Positions 5,570 through 10,982 of a stretch of 10,982 nucleotides of DNA are shown piece by piece. Made by a program: the position numbers and the translations under genes. This stretch comes from Acidimicrobium sp. UBA3029 (GTDB taxonomy: Bacteria; Actinomycetota; Acidimicrobiia; Acidimicrobiales; Ilumatobacteraceae). Below the pieces are notes generated by a model. The model saw only the letters and a program-made list of their open reading frames with translations. It had not been told where the DNA came from and did not search any database. The stretch is from positions 11,952 through 22,933 of the forward strand of contig DFDK01000041.1 of assembly GCA_002367695.1 (NCBI GenBank), in the 5' to 3' direction. Every line of letters starts with the position of its first letter. The stretch's first letter is position 1.

Positions 5570-5818
5570 ATGATTGTGATTGTTCAATTTCGTCGTTCAA
5601 CAGGAAAGCTGATCGGTATTGACCGTTTTTGTGATGAAGATTTTTGGCCGTCATTAGATCGTTTGGCAGAATTAGATCGGCAAAATACCGAGCCACAAGA
5701 TGTTGAGGTAGTGAGACTCACCTCGCAATCAGAGGCAATGTTGGCAAGAACGCATGGCAATTATTTCAGCGAATATGCAATGAGCAACGTGCAAACTGAT
5801 GTTGTGAAGGCCGAGTAA
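5570..5818 (+). CDS. Small partner protein of the RelA/SpoT enzyme, candidate antitoxin
   Basis: An 82-residue protein beginning MIVIVQFRRSTGKLIGIDRF, a beta-hairpin, followed by a helix of acidic and basic residues (DEDFWPSLDRLAELDRQN), a strand VEVVRLT and a helix with THGNYFSEY. I do not know a named family. A good ribosome site AAGGTG (5558-5563) is 6 bases from the ATG and overlaps the stop of the upstream gene, with only 4 bases between the genes, so they are co-translated. Such a fixed pairing suggests an antitoxin or regulatory subunit, and the toxin-first order fits some toxSAS modules. The stop (5816-5818) abuts the photolyase stop codon on the other strand with no base between them. 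Confidence 0.68.
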   Translation: MIVIVQFRRSTGKLIGIDRFCDEDFWPSLDRLAELDRQNTEPQDVEVVRLTSQSEAMLARTHGNYFSEYAMSNVQTDVVKAE

Positions 5819-7318
5819 CTAGACCTGGCCAGCGTCGAGGCGTTGCAAGATTGATTGCGCTGTTTGTTGCACTGCGTCTATGTCGGAGAGTTGTTGAGCA
5901 GCGCGCACCTGGCGAGCGATGCGCGGGTTCTTTACAAAGGTTTCTTGGTGGCGCATCATGAAATCCCAATACAACACCGTGAATGGGCAGGCATCGTCAC
6001 CCGTGCGCTTTTTGCGGTCGTATGCACATCCTTTGCAATGGTTGCTCATGCGATCGATATACGCGCCACCGCTGGCATAGGGCTTGGTGGCTAACATTCC
6101 ACCGTCTGCATAAAGCGACATACCAATCACGTTGGGCACCATGACCCACTCGGCTGCGTCGATGAAACTATTCCACATCCACTCGGTGAATTGTTGGGGG
6201 TTGGTACCGGTGATGAGGGCAAAGTTGCCGAGCACCATGAGTCTTTCGATGTGATGTGCATATGAATGCTCGTTGACGCCATTGAGCACAGTGCCGACAC
6301 ATTTCATCTTCGTCTTTTTTGGGTTCGTGAATAGTGGCGGCAATGGTCGGTGCGCTTGCAGATGGTTGCGTTGCGCGTAATCGGGCATCCAACGCCAATA
6401 ACAATTCCAGATGTATTCGCGCCAACCAAGAATCTGACGAATAAAACCTTCGGCACTATTGATTGGAACTTTGCCATCAGAAAACGCTTGGGCAGCCGCA
6501 TCGAGCACTTCATTGGGCAGTAATAAGCCGTTGTTGAGGTAGGGCGAGAGAAGCGAGTGGGCAAGATGCCAATTGGATTCGAGCATCGCGTCTTCGTGCT
6601 CGCCGAATGTTGGCAAGATTTCGTTGACGAAGTAGTGCAAGCGAGCGAGTGCATCTTCGCGAGTGGTGGCCCACAAGCCGGTGGGCCTTGCACCCCACAC
6701 GGTCTTAGGAAGATCGTTGAGCACTTGATGATCAATGTCGTCGAGTGCGTGCACTTGAGGCGTAGGCCAACGATCGTGCCCAGTTTTTGGTGGAGGGAGG
6801 CGGTTGTCTTCATCGAAATTCCATTGGCCACCAACGGGTTGATCGCTTTTGTCACCTTCCATGAGGTATTCGTATCGCTTGCGTTGCCAGCGATAGAAAT
6901 CTTCCATCTTCATCGACTTCTTGCCTTCGGCAAACGTGGCAAAGTCGGTGGGGTGACACAAGAACTGGTTTGATTGGGTGGCTTTTATGCCCAGTGACGC
7001 CACCAACTGGCGAGCACTGTAACTGTTTGGCTCGGTGACATCTATATGAGTGGGTGAGAACTCTGCGATGTGGTCGGTAACACCTTGGCGCATCGTGGCG
7101 CTTTTGCGGTAGTCCACTTGGAAGCCCTCTTGTTCGAGTGCGAGAGCAAATCGGCGCATTGAAGTGACGAGGAAGTGGGCACGCTGAATATGCCAGGGAC
7201 GTGATGCGATTTTGCCTGACGACTCAATGATGAGGACGCGATGCGTGCTGGGCTGTGCTGCTTGCAGAGCACCGATGCTGCGATTGAGCTGATCGCCAAA
7301 AACCCAAACGGTGTTCAT
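5819..7318 (-). CDS. Iron-sulfur bacterial (6-4)-type photolyase / cryptochrome-related protein
   Basis: A 499-residue protein of the FeS-BCP/CryPro class (deoxyribodipyrimidine photolyase-related). An N-terminal Rossmann antenna domain (VWVFGDQLN, residues 4-12; RVLIIES) is followed by the helical FAD domain (WNFDEDNR 166-173, SLLSPYLNNG 255-264, GFIRQILGWREYIW 291-304, YAHHIERLMVLGNF 353-366, SLYADGGM 401-408, KPYASGGAYI 412-421). Four cysteines at 340, 428, 431 and 444 have the same spacing (88, 3, 13) as the 4Fe-4S ligands of Agrobacterium PhrB as I remember them, and H355/H356 match its catalytic histidine pair. The expected job is light-driven repair of (6-4) photoproducts using FAD, probably with a ribolumazine antenna. 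The ATG at 7318 gives full length. It is divergent from a small membrane protein, sharing a palindromic promoter region, and convergent with the gene ending at 5818. Confidence 0.92.
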   Translation of the reverse strand: MNTVWVFGDQLNRSIGALQAAQPSTHRVLIIESSGKIASRPWHIQRAHFLVTSMRRFALALEQEGFQVDYRKSATMRQGVTDHIAEFSPTHIDVTEPNSYSARQLVASLGIKATQSNQFLCHPTDFATFAEGKKSMKMEDFYRWQRKRYEYLMEGDKSDQPVGGQWNFDEDNRLPPPKTGHDRWPTPQVHALDDIDHQVLNDLPKTVWGARPTGLWATTREDALARLHYFVNEILPTFGEHEDAMLESNWHLAHSLLSPYLNNGLLLPNEVLDAAAQAFSDGKVPINSAEGFIRQILGWREYIWNCYWRWMPDYAQRNHLQAHRPLPPLFTNPKKTKMKCVGTVLNGVNEHSYAHHIERLMVLGNFALITGTNPQQFTEWMWNSFIDAAEWVMVPNVIGMSLYADGGMLATKPYASGGAYIDRMSNHCKGCAYDRKKRTGDDACPFTVLYWDFMMRHQETFVKNPRIARQVRAAQQLSDIDAVQQTAQSILQRLDAGQV

Positions 7319-7331
7319 GCTTGTAAAGCAT
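7317..7331. repeat. Inverted repeat over the photolyase start codon
   Basis: ATGCTT (7317-7322), a 3-base spacer and AAGCAT (7326-7331) form a perfect 6-bp inverted repeat that includes two bases of the photolyase start codon. It could be an operator or fold as a small hairpin in the leader. The function is unknown. Confidence 0.4.
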
Positions 7332-7333
7332 AA

Positions 7334-7371
7334 GTGTTACTGTGATTTAGCAGTAATTAACTGTGTAACAC
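7334..7371. promoter_or_regulatory. Divergent control region with nested palindromes (photolyase / small membrane protein)
   Basis: GTGTTAC (7334-7340) and GTAACAC (7365-7371) are perfect 7-bp arms around 24 bp. Nested inside are TTACTG (7337-7342) and CAGTAA (7351-7356), and also a direct repeat TTACTGTG (7337-7344) / TAACTGTG (7358-7365) at 21-bp pitch, two helical turns. The region also contains TTAGCAGTAATTA (7347-7359), found again with one change upstream of the rhodopsin gene. It lies midway between the two divergent start codons, so one regulator could control both genes. The regulator is not identifiable from the window. Confidence 0.55.
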
Positions 7372-7396
7372 CAACCAACATTGAAAGGCAATCAAC

Positions 7397-7618
7397 ATGC
7401 TCAGGAAACTGAAATCATTGGGATACAGTGCGAATCTTTCGTACGCACTGGGATTCTTGTCAGTAATTGCAAGTATCGCAATCTGGTTCACCCAAGGTGG
7501 AACAGACGGTGGAGAAGCAGGCGCTTCCGGTGAGCGTTTCGGAATCTTCATTGGCCTTTGGGCACCAACATTTATGTCAATTGGAAATGGAATTGACAAT
7601 TTGTCAGACGACAAGTAG
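7397..7618 (+). CDS. Small two-helix membrane protein
   Basis: A 73-residue protein with two hydrophobic segments (about residues 13-32 and 47-62) separated by a Gly/Asp/Glu-rich loop (GGTDGGEAGAS) and ending in an acidic tail. The ERFGIFIGLWAPTFM stretch is reminiscent of small uncharacterised actinobacterial membrane proteins, but I cannot name a family. GAAAGG (7383-7388) lies 8 bases before the ATG; the same GAAAGGCA occurs before the rhodopsin gene. It diverges from the photolyase gene with 78 bases between and shares its palindromic control region, so light or DNA-damage control is plausible. A strong hairpin begins 19 bases after the stop. The function is unknown. Confidence 0.7.
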   Translation: MLRKLKSLGYSANLSYALGFLSVIASIAIWFTQGGTDGGEAGASGERFGIFIGLWAPTFMSIGNGIDNLSDDK

Positions 7619-7629
7619 TCGTAGTTGAA

Positions 7630-7716
7630 TTACAGTCGAGCGACGCTTGCAATAAAAACTGCGAGCGTCGCTCCGACAACAACAATTGGTGCGATAAATC
7701 GCTGAAGAGATTTCAT
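7630..7716 (-). CDS. Possible 28-residue single-helix membrane peptide
   Basis: ATG at 7716-7714, stop at 7632-7630. The peptide has a basic N-terminus (MKSLQRF), a continuous hydrophobic segment (IAPIVVVGATLAVFIA) and SVARL, the form of a real small membrane peptide. TTAACT lies 6 bases upstream of the ATG and could be a -10 for a leaderless message, but no good -35 or ribosome site is seen. Half of its codons coincide with a long inverted repeat, so the frame could be open by chance. It lies downstream of the rhodopsin terminator on the same strand. Confidence 0.3.
   Translation of the reverse strand: MKSLQRFIAPIVVVGATLAVFIASVARL
7638..7673 (+). terminator. Strong 14-bp hairpin after the small membrane protein gene
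   Basis: GAGCGACGCTTGCA (7638-7651) and TGCGAGCGTCGCTC (7660-7673) pair over 14 positions with an 8-base A-rich loop. The only imperfection is T7648 opposite G7663, a wobble in plus-strand RNA but a C-A mismatch in minus-strand RNA, so the plus-strand transcript is favoured. It starts 19 bases after the stop of the 73-residue gene. There is no U-run, so it would be a U-tract-less terminator or a stabilising 3' hairpin. Confidence 0.6.
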
Positions 7717-7775
7717 AGTCTTAGTTAACCAGACTTTTCACCCTCAGTAGGGTTCTCTAAAGAAAATGATGCTGG

Positions 7776-7821
7776 AATAAAAAATGGTGCCTGAGCCGCG
7801 AGTTGCGACCCAGACACCATT
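7776..7821 (-). terminator. Intrinsic terminator of the rhodopsin gene
   Basis: On the minus strand AATGGTG pairs with CACCATT, and the stem continues inward through CTG/CAG and CGC/GCG with three G-U wobbles, giving about 17 pairs. The wobbles are mismatches in plus-strand RNA, so the structure belongs to the minus-strand transcript. A T-rich run (TTTTTTATT) follows the stem. It begins 24 bases after the rhodopsin stop codon. Confidence 0.85.
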
Positions 7822-7845
7822 GAGTAAAACTGATTTTTTAACTGT

Positions 7846-8562
7846 TTATGCGTTGACGCTGTCGCCCGAGCGTGCCTTGGCGATGTTGAGAATCATCAAG
7901 CCGTAAAGAGCCTTGGCTGTGATGTCAGCAATTGTGTAAGCCAATTGACGACCTGCTTCAGCGCCATCACTTACCGTGAAGACAACTGGGATCAAGTATG
8001 CAATTGGATAGACCAACCAGGTGACGAGAAGAATTCTCGTCGCATTCGTGATCGATTGAGAAACGGCGCCAGTTTCGCGTGCCTTAGCAGCCTTGAGCTC
8101 TCCGCTGAGAGTGAACAAGATGTAGGCAAACGGAATCATTGCAAGTACCCAGTAGACCCACTTGGTGGAATCGTTTGTTGAAACTTCACCTGGGTATCCG
8201 AGGCCAATCATTAAGACAGTTGCTGGAACCAATGTTGTCATGAGCTTCTTGCGGCGATCGGCGGTTACACCGAGGACGATGAGCAACTCAATGACGAGCA
8301 ATGGAACAGTGATCAGCCAGTCGGCGTATCGGTAGCCCTCGTTGACCATGCCTTCTGCCCAACCACTCCACATGCGGAAGTAGTGGTATCCAGCGATTCC
8401 AACGACAACAGCGGAAACTGCAACACCATTTCGGTACTGCTTAGCAACGCTGTTCATTTGGGTAAGGAAGTAAACGAAAGCGCCGAGCATCACTGCTGTT
8501 CCGAAGGACAGGGCGTTGTAGACGAGTTGGTTCATTTGTGCATCTTCTAACACTTGCTTCAT
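7846..8562 (-). CDS. Proteorhodopsin-family light-driven proton pump, green type
   Basis: A 238-residue seven-helix type I rhodopsin with no signal peptide. Helix C reads RYADWLITVPLLVIEL, giving the D-T-E motif D81/T85/E92 of outward proton pumps (proteorhodopsin D97/T101/E108). H60 in helix B matches the histidine partner of the counter-ion. K217 in ADITAKALYG is the retinal Schiff-base lysine. L89 takes the place of proteorhodopsin residue 105, where leucine gives green and glutamine blue absorption. W138 appears to sit where carotenoid-antenna rhodopsins have glycine, so an antenna seems unlikely; that rests on my hand alignment. It pumps protons outward in light to build proton-motive force. 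No retinal-synthesis gene is in the window. GAAAGG lies 10 bases before the ATG, and a terminator follows the stop. Confidence 0.95.
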   Translation of the reverse strand: MKQVLEDAQMNQLVYNALSFGTAVMLGAFVYFLTQMNSVAKQYRNGVAVSAVVVGIAGYHYFRMWSGWAEGMVNEGYRYADWLITVPLLVIELLIVLGVTADRRKKLMTTLVPATVLMIGLGYPGEVSTNDSTKWVYWVLAMIPFAYILFTLSGELKAAKARETGAVSQSITNATRILLVTWLVYPIAYLIPVVFTVSDGAEAGRQLAYTIADITAKALYGLMILNIAKARSGDSVNA

Positions 8563-8580
8563 AATTTCAGTGCCTTTCGG

Positions 8581-8594
8581 TTAGTAGTAATTAC
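8581..8594 (-). promoter_or_regulatory. Rhodopsin upstream motif shared with the photolyase region
   Basis: TTAGTAGTAATTA (8581-8593) differs at one base from TTAGCAGTAATTA (7347-7359) in the photolyase control region. Both copies have the same orientation relative to their minus-strand genes and lie about 20-40 bases from the start codons. GTAATTAC (8587-8594) within it is a perfect palindrome. A -10-like TATGTAAT overlaps it on the minus strand. The sharing is seen; a common regulator is inferred. Confidence 0.5.
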
Positions 8595-8646
8595 ATACTC
8601 AGATTAGCCAGAATGGTTATGGTCGGCAGGGTTTGGGCGAGTTTTA

Positions 8647-8663
8647 AGCACCCAAAAGGTGCT
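8647..8663 (-). terminator. Hairpin after glpX
   Basis: AGCACC (8647-8652) and GGTGCT (8658-8663) form a 6-bp GC-rich stem with a 5-base loop, 8 bases after the glpX stop. On the minus strand it is followed by TAAAACTC rather than a U-run. It probably separates glpX from the rhodopsin transcript; strength is uncertain. Confidence 0.5.
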
Positions 8664-8671
8664 GGTTAGCC

Positions 8672-9664
8672 TTAATTGGCGTTGTCGGAGGAGTACGCGG
8701 TCAGGCGGTCGTGCCTGTGATGCGTCTCTATATAACGAATAGTGCCAGAACGGCTGCGCATAACGAGGCTGTGACTACGTGCACCATACGCGTCGTATCG
8801 AACGCCGCGAAGCAACTCTCCATCAGTGAGGCCGGTTGCTGCAAAGAATGCATCATCGCCACTCACCAAATCGTTAATAGTGAGAACTTTTGTGAGGTCG
8901 TAGCCAAGCGCAATAGCAGCATTCTTTTCTTCGTCATTGCGCGGATGCAAACGACCAAGAATTTGGCCACCCATGGCCTTAAGGGCTGCTGCGGCAACGA
9001 CACCTTCTGGCGTGCCACCGATGCCCATAAGAATGTCGACTCCAACTTCGCTTGAAGCCGCAGCAATCGCTGCAAAAATATCGCCATCGGTGATGAGGCG
9101 AATGCGAGCGCCAGTCGAGCGAACTTCGGCAATCAAATCATCGTGGCGATCACGCTCCAAGATCATCACAGTCAGTTCACTCAGCGATTTTTTCATCGCT
9201 TTGGCAACTTCTTTGAGGTTTTTTGTTGGCGAGACATTGAGGTCGATTGCATTTGCGGCTTCTGGGCCAACCGCGATCTTTTCCATGTACACACACGGGC
9301 CGGGATTAAACATGGCGCCGCGTTCGGCAACCGCGATTACCGAAATTGCATTGCCGCGACCCATTGCAGTGAGCGTTGTGCCATCGATCGGATCGACCGC
9401 AACGTCGGCAAGTGGTTTTGAACCATTGCCAACACGCTCACCGTTGTAGAGCATTGGGGCTTCGTCTTTTTCGCCTTCACCAATAACAACGATGCCATCC
9501 ATGCTGACGGTGTCGAGCACATTTCGCATTGCGTCAACTGCTGCGCCATCGGCACCTTTTTTGTCGCCGCGACCGACCCAACTGGCTGCGGCGAGCGCTG
9601 CAGATTCGGTTACTCGAACCAGCTCCATCGCGAGGTTGCGGTCTGGACGTTCCTTAGCTGGCAT
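8672..9664 (-). CDS. glpX: Class II fructose-1,6-bisphosphatase (GlpX)
   Basis: A 330-residue protein, the normal GlpX length. It hydrolyses fructose 1,6-bisphosphate to fructose 6-phosphate in gluconeogenesis, in the cytoplasm, with Mg or Mn. Visible signatures are the metal-binding GEGEKDEAPML, the lithium-sensitive phosphatase motif DPIDGTT, the substrate-loop segment VILERDRHDDLI, DGDIFAAIAA, and GIGGTPEGVVAAAALKAMGG. Class II is the usual gluconeogenic FBPase of actinobacteria. An ATG at 9670 would add two residues (ML). I prefer 9664 because a minus-strand -10 TAATAT (9678-9673) leaves 8 bases to that ATG, fitting a leaderless mRNA, and only 2 bases to the other. It diverges from the tandem-repeat gene at 9722, and the rhodopsin gene follows on the same strand. 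Confidence 0.95.
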   Translation of the reverse strand: MPAKERPDRNLAMELVRVTESAALAAASWVGRGDKKGADGAAVDAMRNVLDTVSMDGIVVIGEGEKDEAPMLYNGERVGNGSKPLADVAVDPIDGTTLTAMGRGNAISVIAVAERGAMFNPGPCVYMEKIAVGPEAANAIDLNVSPTKNLKEVAKAMKKSLSELTVMILERDRHDDLIAEVRSTGARIRLITDGDIFAAIAAASSEVGVDILMGIGGTPEGVVAAAALKAMGGQILGRLHPRNDEEKNAAIALGYDLTKVLTINDLVSGDDAFFAATGLTDGELLRGVRYDAYGARSHSLVMRSRSGTIRYIETHHRHDRLTAYSSDNAN

Positions 9665-9672
9665 GAGCATTC

Positions 9673-9702
9673 ATATTAGTCGCAATGCGTATCTGGACTC
9701 AA
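9673..9702 (-). promoter_or_regulatory. glpX promoter
   Basis: A -35 TTGAGT (9702-9697), 18-bp spacer and -10 TAATAT (9678-9673) on the minus strand put the transcription start at or next to the ATG at 9664, so translation would be leaderless. Confidence 0.55.
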
Positions 9703-9721
9703 AACATGTAGCGTTTGTCTT

Positions 9722-10153
9722 GTGAGCGAATGGAACCCAAAAGACACCGATGTGGCAAGCACGCGCTACGACTTGACGGATTGGTCGGTCGATGAGCGAG
9801 CCAACGTAGTGGCCGCACTTGCCCAAGCCGAGGTGGCACATGCGTGGGACGGCGACGAATTGGTGGTGCCACAAGAACAAGAAGAAGTTGTTGAAGACAT
9901 CTTGGATGAACTTGAAGAGCAGATGGATGCGAACGACGATGAAGAGACTGCCGACGACAACATTACGGAATACGAACTTGATGAATGGACTGAGGGCGAG
10001 CGCAAGCAACTCTGCGAGATGCTCGACAATCTAGATATCGGATATCGATGGGATGGCACCGTGTTGTTGGTGCCAATTGGTGTTGAAGCTGTTGTTGACT
10101 CGTGTCTTGACTCGATTGATAGCAGGGGTGTTGAGTTCACCGAAGGTAAGTAG
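9722..10153 (+). CDS. Acidic tandem-repeat protein of unknown function
   Basis: A 143-residue, strongly acidic protein made of two copies of one roughly 50-residue unit joined by an Asp/Glu-rich linker (65-82). Unit 1 (15-64) runs YDLTDW..DER....AL..AEVAHAWDGDELVVP..QEEVVEDILDEL. Unit 2 (84-133) runs YELDEW..GER..L.EMLDNLDIGYRWDGTVLLVP..VEAVVDSCLDSI. Each looks like helix-strand-strand-helix, with a conserved W..(D/G)ER, a RWDG/AWDG turn and LVP. Such a unit may mediate protein binding, but no function is known to me. The GTG at 9722 is chosen because TAGCGT (9709-9714) lies 7 bases upstream as a leaderless -10. It is the first gene of a tight run; the next starts with no intervening base. 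Confidence 0.8.
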   Translation: MSEWNPKDTDVASTRYDLTDWSVDERANVVAALAQAEVAHAWDGDELVVPQEQEEVVEDILDELEEQMDANDDEETADDNITEYELDEWTEGERKQLCEMLDNLDIGYRWDGTVLLVPIGVEAVVDSCLDSIDSRGVEFTEGK

Positions 10154-10864
10154 TTGAGCGAAGCAGTAGTAGAAGTACTCGCCGAAGTTGAGTTTTGGCA
10201 TTCGCGGCCTATTACACCAACACGTCGTCTCTCGCTGGGGCACATCATGTTGCCCGTTGATCCGGCGCCAGGCCTTGGTGGAATATTGCTCGGCGGAATT
10301 ATGGCCCAATTCGTTGGTGACGTTAATGAAGACATGATTCCTGATGTGCATCGATTAATTGGTCAAGTTGAGAGAGGTGAGCGCATAGTGCAACCACGAT
10401 TGCGACACCGTTATCAAACCGATCGACACGGACTCGGACGCAGTGTGCACCGTTTGGTCAATGTTGACAACGAAGTGCAGTTTCAGTTTTCGGAAACCGG
10501 TGCGCCGTTACAACATGTGCTTGGCGCTATTTATGTGCTTGAGCGTCTAGACGGTGCAGTGCGTAAGCAACTCGCACCGCTATTGCTCAAGGCAATGACA
10601 TGGCGTGGGCCACTCAATCAGTTATTTGTTTCGTATCTCACAGGTAGCGGATCATCAACAATTTCTGCGCTTACCGATCCGCGAGCATGGGCTCTTGAAA
10701 TCTTGGGGTTTCCTGCGGGCACGATCAAGCCTTCAAAGAAAGAAGTGCAAGCTCGTTTTCGCGACAGTTTGCGCGATGTGCACCCAGATCATGGCGGAGA
10801 CGAAGGGTCTGCTGGCAGATCAATCATCGACTTGGGCGAAGCACGCAGAGTTCTCTTAAGTTAA
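10154..10864 (+). CDS. J-domain protein with unknown N-terminal region
   Basis: A 236-residue protein. The last ~60 residues form a degenerate J domain: ALEILGFPAG (180-189), then KKEVQARFRDSLRDVHPDHGGD with the HPD tripeptide at 210-212, then a helix ending in ARRVLLS. J domains recruit and stimulate Hsp70 (DnaK). Residues 1-175 match no family I can name; they contain a Gly-rich APGLGGILLGGIMAQF (38-53) and an Arg/His-rich patch (HRLIGQVERGER, RLRHRYQTDRHG). No Gly/Phe or zinc-finger region is present, so this is not canonical DnaJ. The TTG at 10154 is adopted because it directly follows the upstream stop with GAAGG shortly before it. The stop overlaps the next ATG by one base (TAATG), indicating an operon. 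Confidence 0.78.
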   Translation: MSEAVVEVLAEVEFWHSRPITPTRRLSLGHIMLPVDPAPGLGGILLGGIMAQFVGDVNEDMIPDVHRLIGQVERGERIVQPRLRHRYQTDRHGLGRSVHRLVNVDNEVQFQFSETGAPLQHVLGAIYVLERLDGAVRKQLAPLLLKAMTWRGPLNQLFVSYLTGSGSSTISALTDPRAWALEILGFPAGTIKPSKKEVQARFRDSLRDVHPDHGGDEGSAGRSIIDLGEARRVLLS

Positions 10865-10982
10865 TGAACGCACGCGGCCTTGTACTTTTCCCTGGCGCTG
10901 GCAGCAATGCACAACATTCTGCATTAATTGCAATTGAGCAGGCGGTTGCACCACTGCCGACATTGCGAGTCGATTTTCCTTA
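10864..10982 (+). CDS. Alpha/beta-hydrolase family protein, N-terminal fragment
   Basis: Thirty-nine codons to the window edge from an ATG sharing one base with the upstream stop codon. The start MNARGLVLFPGAGSNAQH holds a strand followed by a PGAGS turn. HSALIAIEQAV and PLPTLRVDFP follow, which is the opening of the KANL3/Tex30-type alpha/beta-hydrolase family (dienelactone-hydrolase-like). The catalytic serine, aspartate and histidine lie beyond the window. The substrate is unknown. It is co-transcribed with the J-domain gene. Confidence 0.75.
   Translation, partial: MNARGLVLFPGAGSNAQHSALIAIEQAVAPLPTLRVDFP

Noticed and set aside
7740..7753. ACCCT-CAGT-AGGGT inverted repeat between the small peptide frame and the rhodopsin terminator
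   Set aside because: Five-base arms are within chance expectation, and it adds nothing beyond the strong terminator next to it.
8937..9449. A 170-codon plus-strand ORF opposite glpX
   Set aside because: It is the antisense shadow of the strongly conserved glpX coding sequence, with no protein-like features of its own.
9766..10335. A 189-codon minus-strand ORF rich in Ser/Thr
   Set aside because: It is the complement of the acidic GAA/GAT-rich tandem-repeat gene; low-complexity Ser runs are an artefact of that composition.

Overview
The window reads as chromosomal DNA of a mid-GC actinomycete, most likely an aquatic Acidimicrobiia-type (Ilumatobacter-like) organism. Supporting signs are a green-type proteorhodopsin-family pump, a SARP/BTAD-type regulator (an almost exclusively actinobacterial family), class II fructose-1,6-bisphosphatase (GlpX), several promoters whose -10 box lies 7-8 bases from the start codon (leaderless mRNAs), and GTG/TTG starts with overlapping or abutting genes. 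The lineage call is an inference from gene content. No rRNA, tRNA, CRISPR array or insertion sequence was seen.

Layout, left to right. (1) Bases 1-783, minus strand: the 5' part of an unrecognised CxxC protein and a TspO/MBR membrane protein. (2) 836-1911, plus: a Phd/YefM-like antitoxin and a RelE/ParE-like toxin with a long C-terminal extension, joined by a GTGA overlap and preceded by a leaderless promoter embedded in palindromes. A decayed DUF2892/YgaP-type membrane-protein remnant follows at 1936-2094. (3) 2122-4725: a SARP-family regulator fused to a cupin domain (minus). Divergent from it are a 50-residue CxC/DUF1059-like protein, a stand-alone cupin matching the regulator's own cupin, and an unrecognised 210-residue protein that looks internally duplicated. 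The divergent promoter carries three direct repeats at 11-bp pitch, placed 8 bp from a -10 box, which is the classic SARP operator layout; a second two-copy array lies upstream of the cupin gene. (4) 4815-5818: a small RelA/SpoT-type nucleotide pyrophosphokinase and an 82-residue partner, behind a cluster of alternating TGCAC/GTGCA half-sites. This is a candidate toxSAS-type toxin-antitoxin pair. (5) 5819-8562: a light-related block with an iron-sulfur (6-4)-type photolyase (minus), a divergent 73-residue membrane protein, a strong hairpin overlapping a possible 28-residue membrane peptide, and the rhodopsin gene with a textbook terminator. A near-identical 13-base motif lies upstream of both photolyase and rhodopsin. 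(6) 8672-9664, minus: glpX. Divergent from it are a tandem-repeat acidic protein, a J-domain protein and the start of an alpha/beta-hydrolase, tightly packed like an operon.

How the genes may work together: photolyase and rhodopsin form a plausible light-response set, with TspO nearby as a possible stress or tetrapyrrole-linked member. The best candidate for an undescribed system is region 3, in which an unknown small ligand could bind the cupin domain of the SARP regulator and the free cupin protein alike, with the regulator switching the divergent genes through the 11-bp repeats. That is inference from domain similarity and operator geometry.
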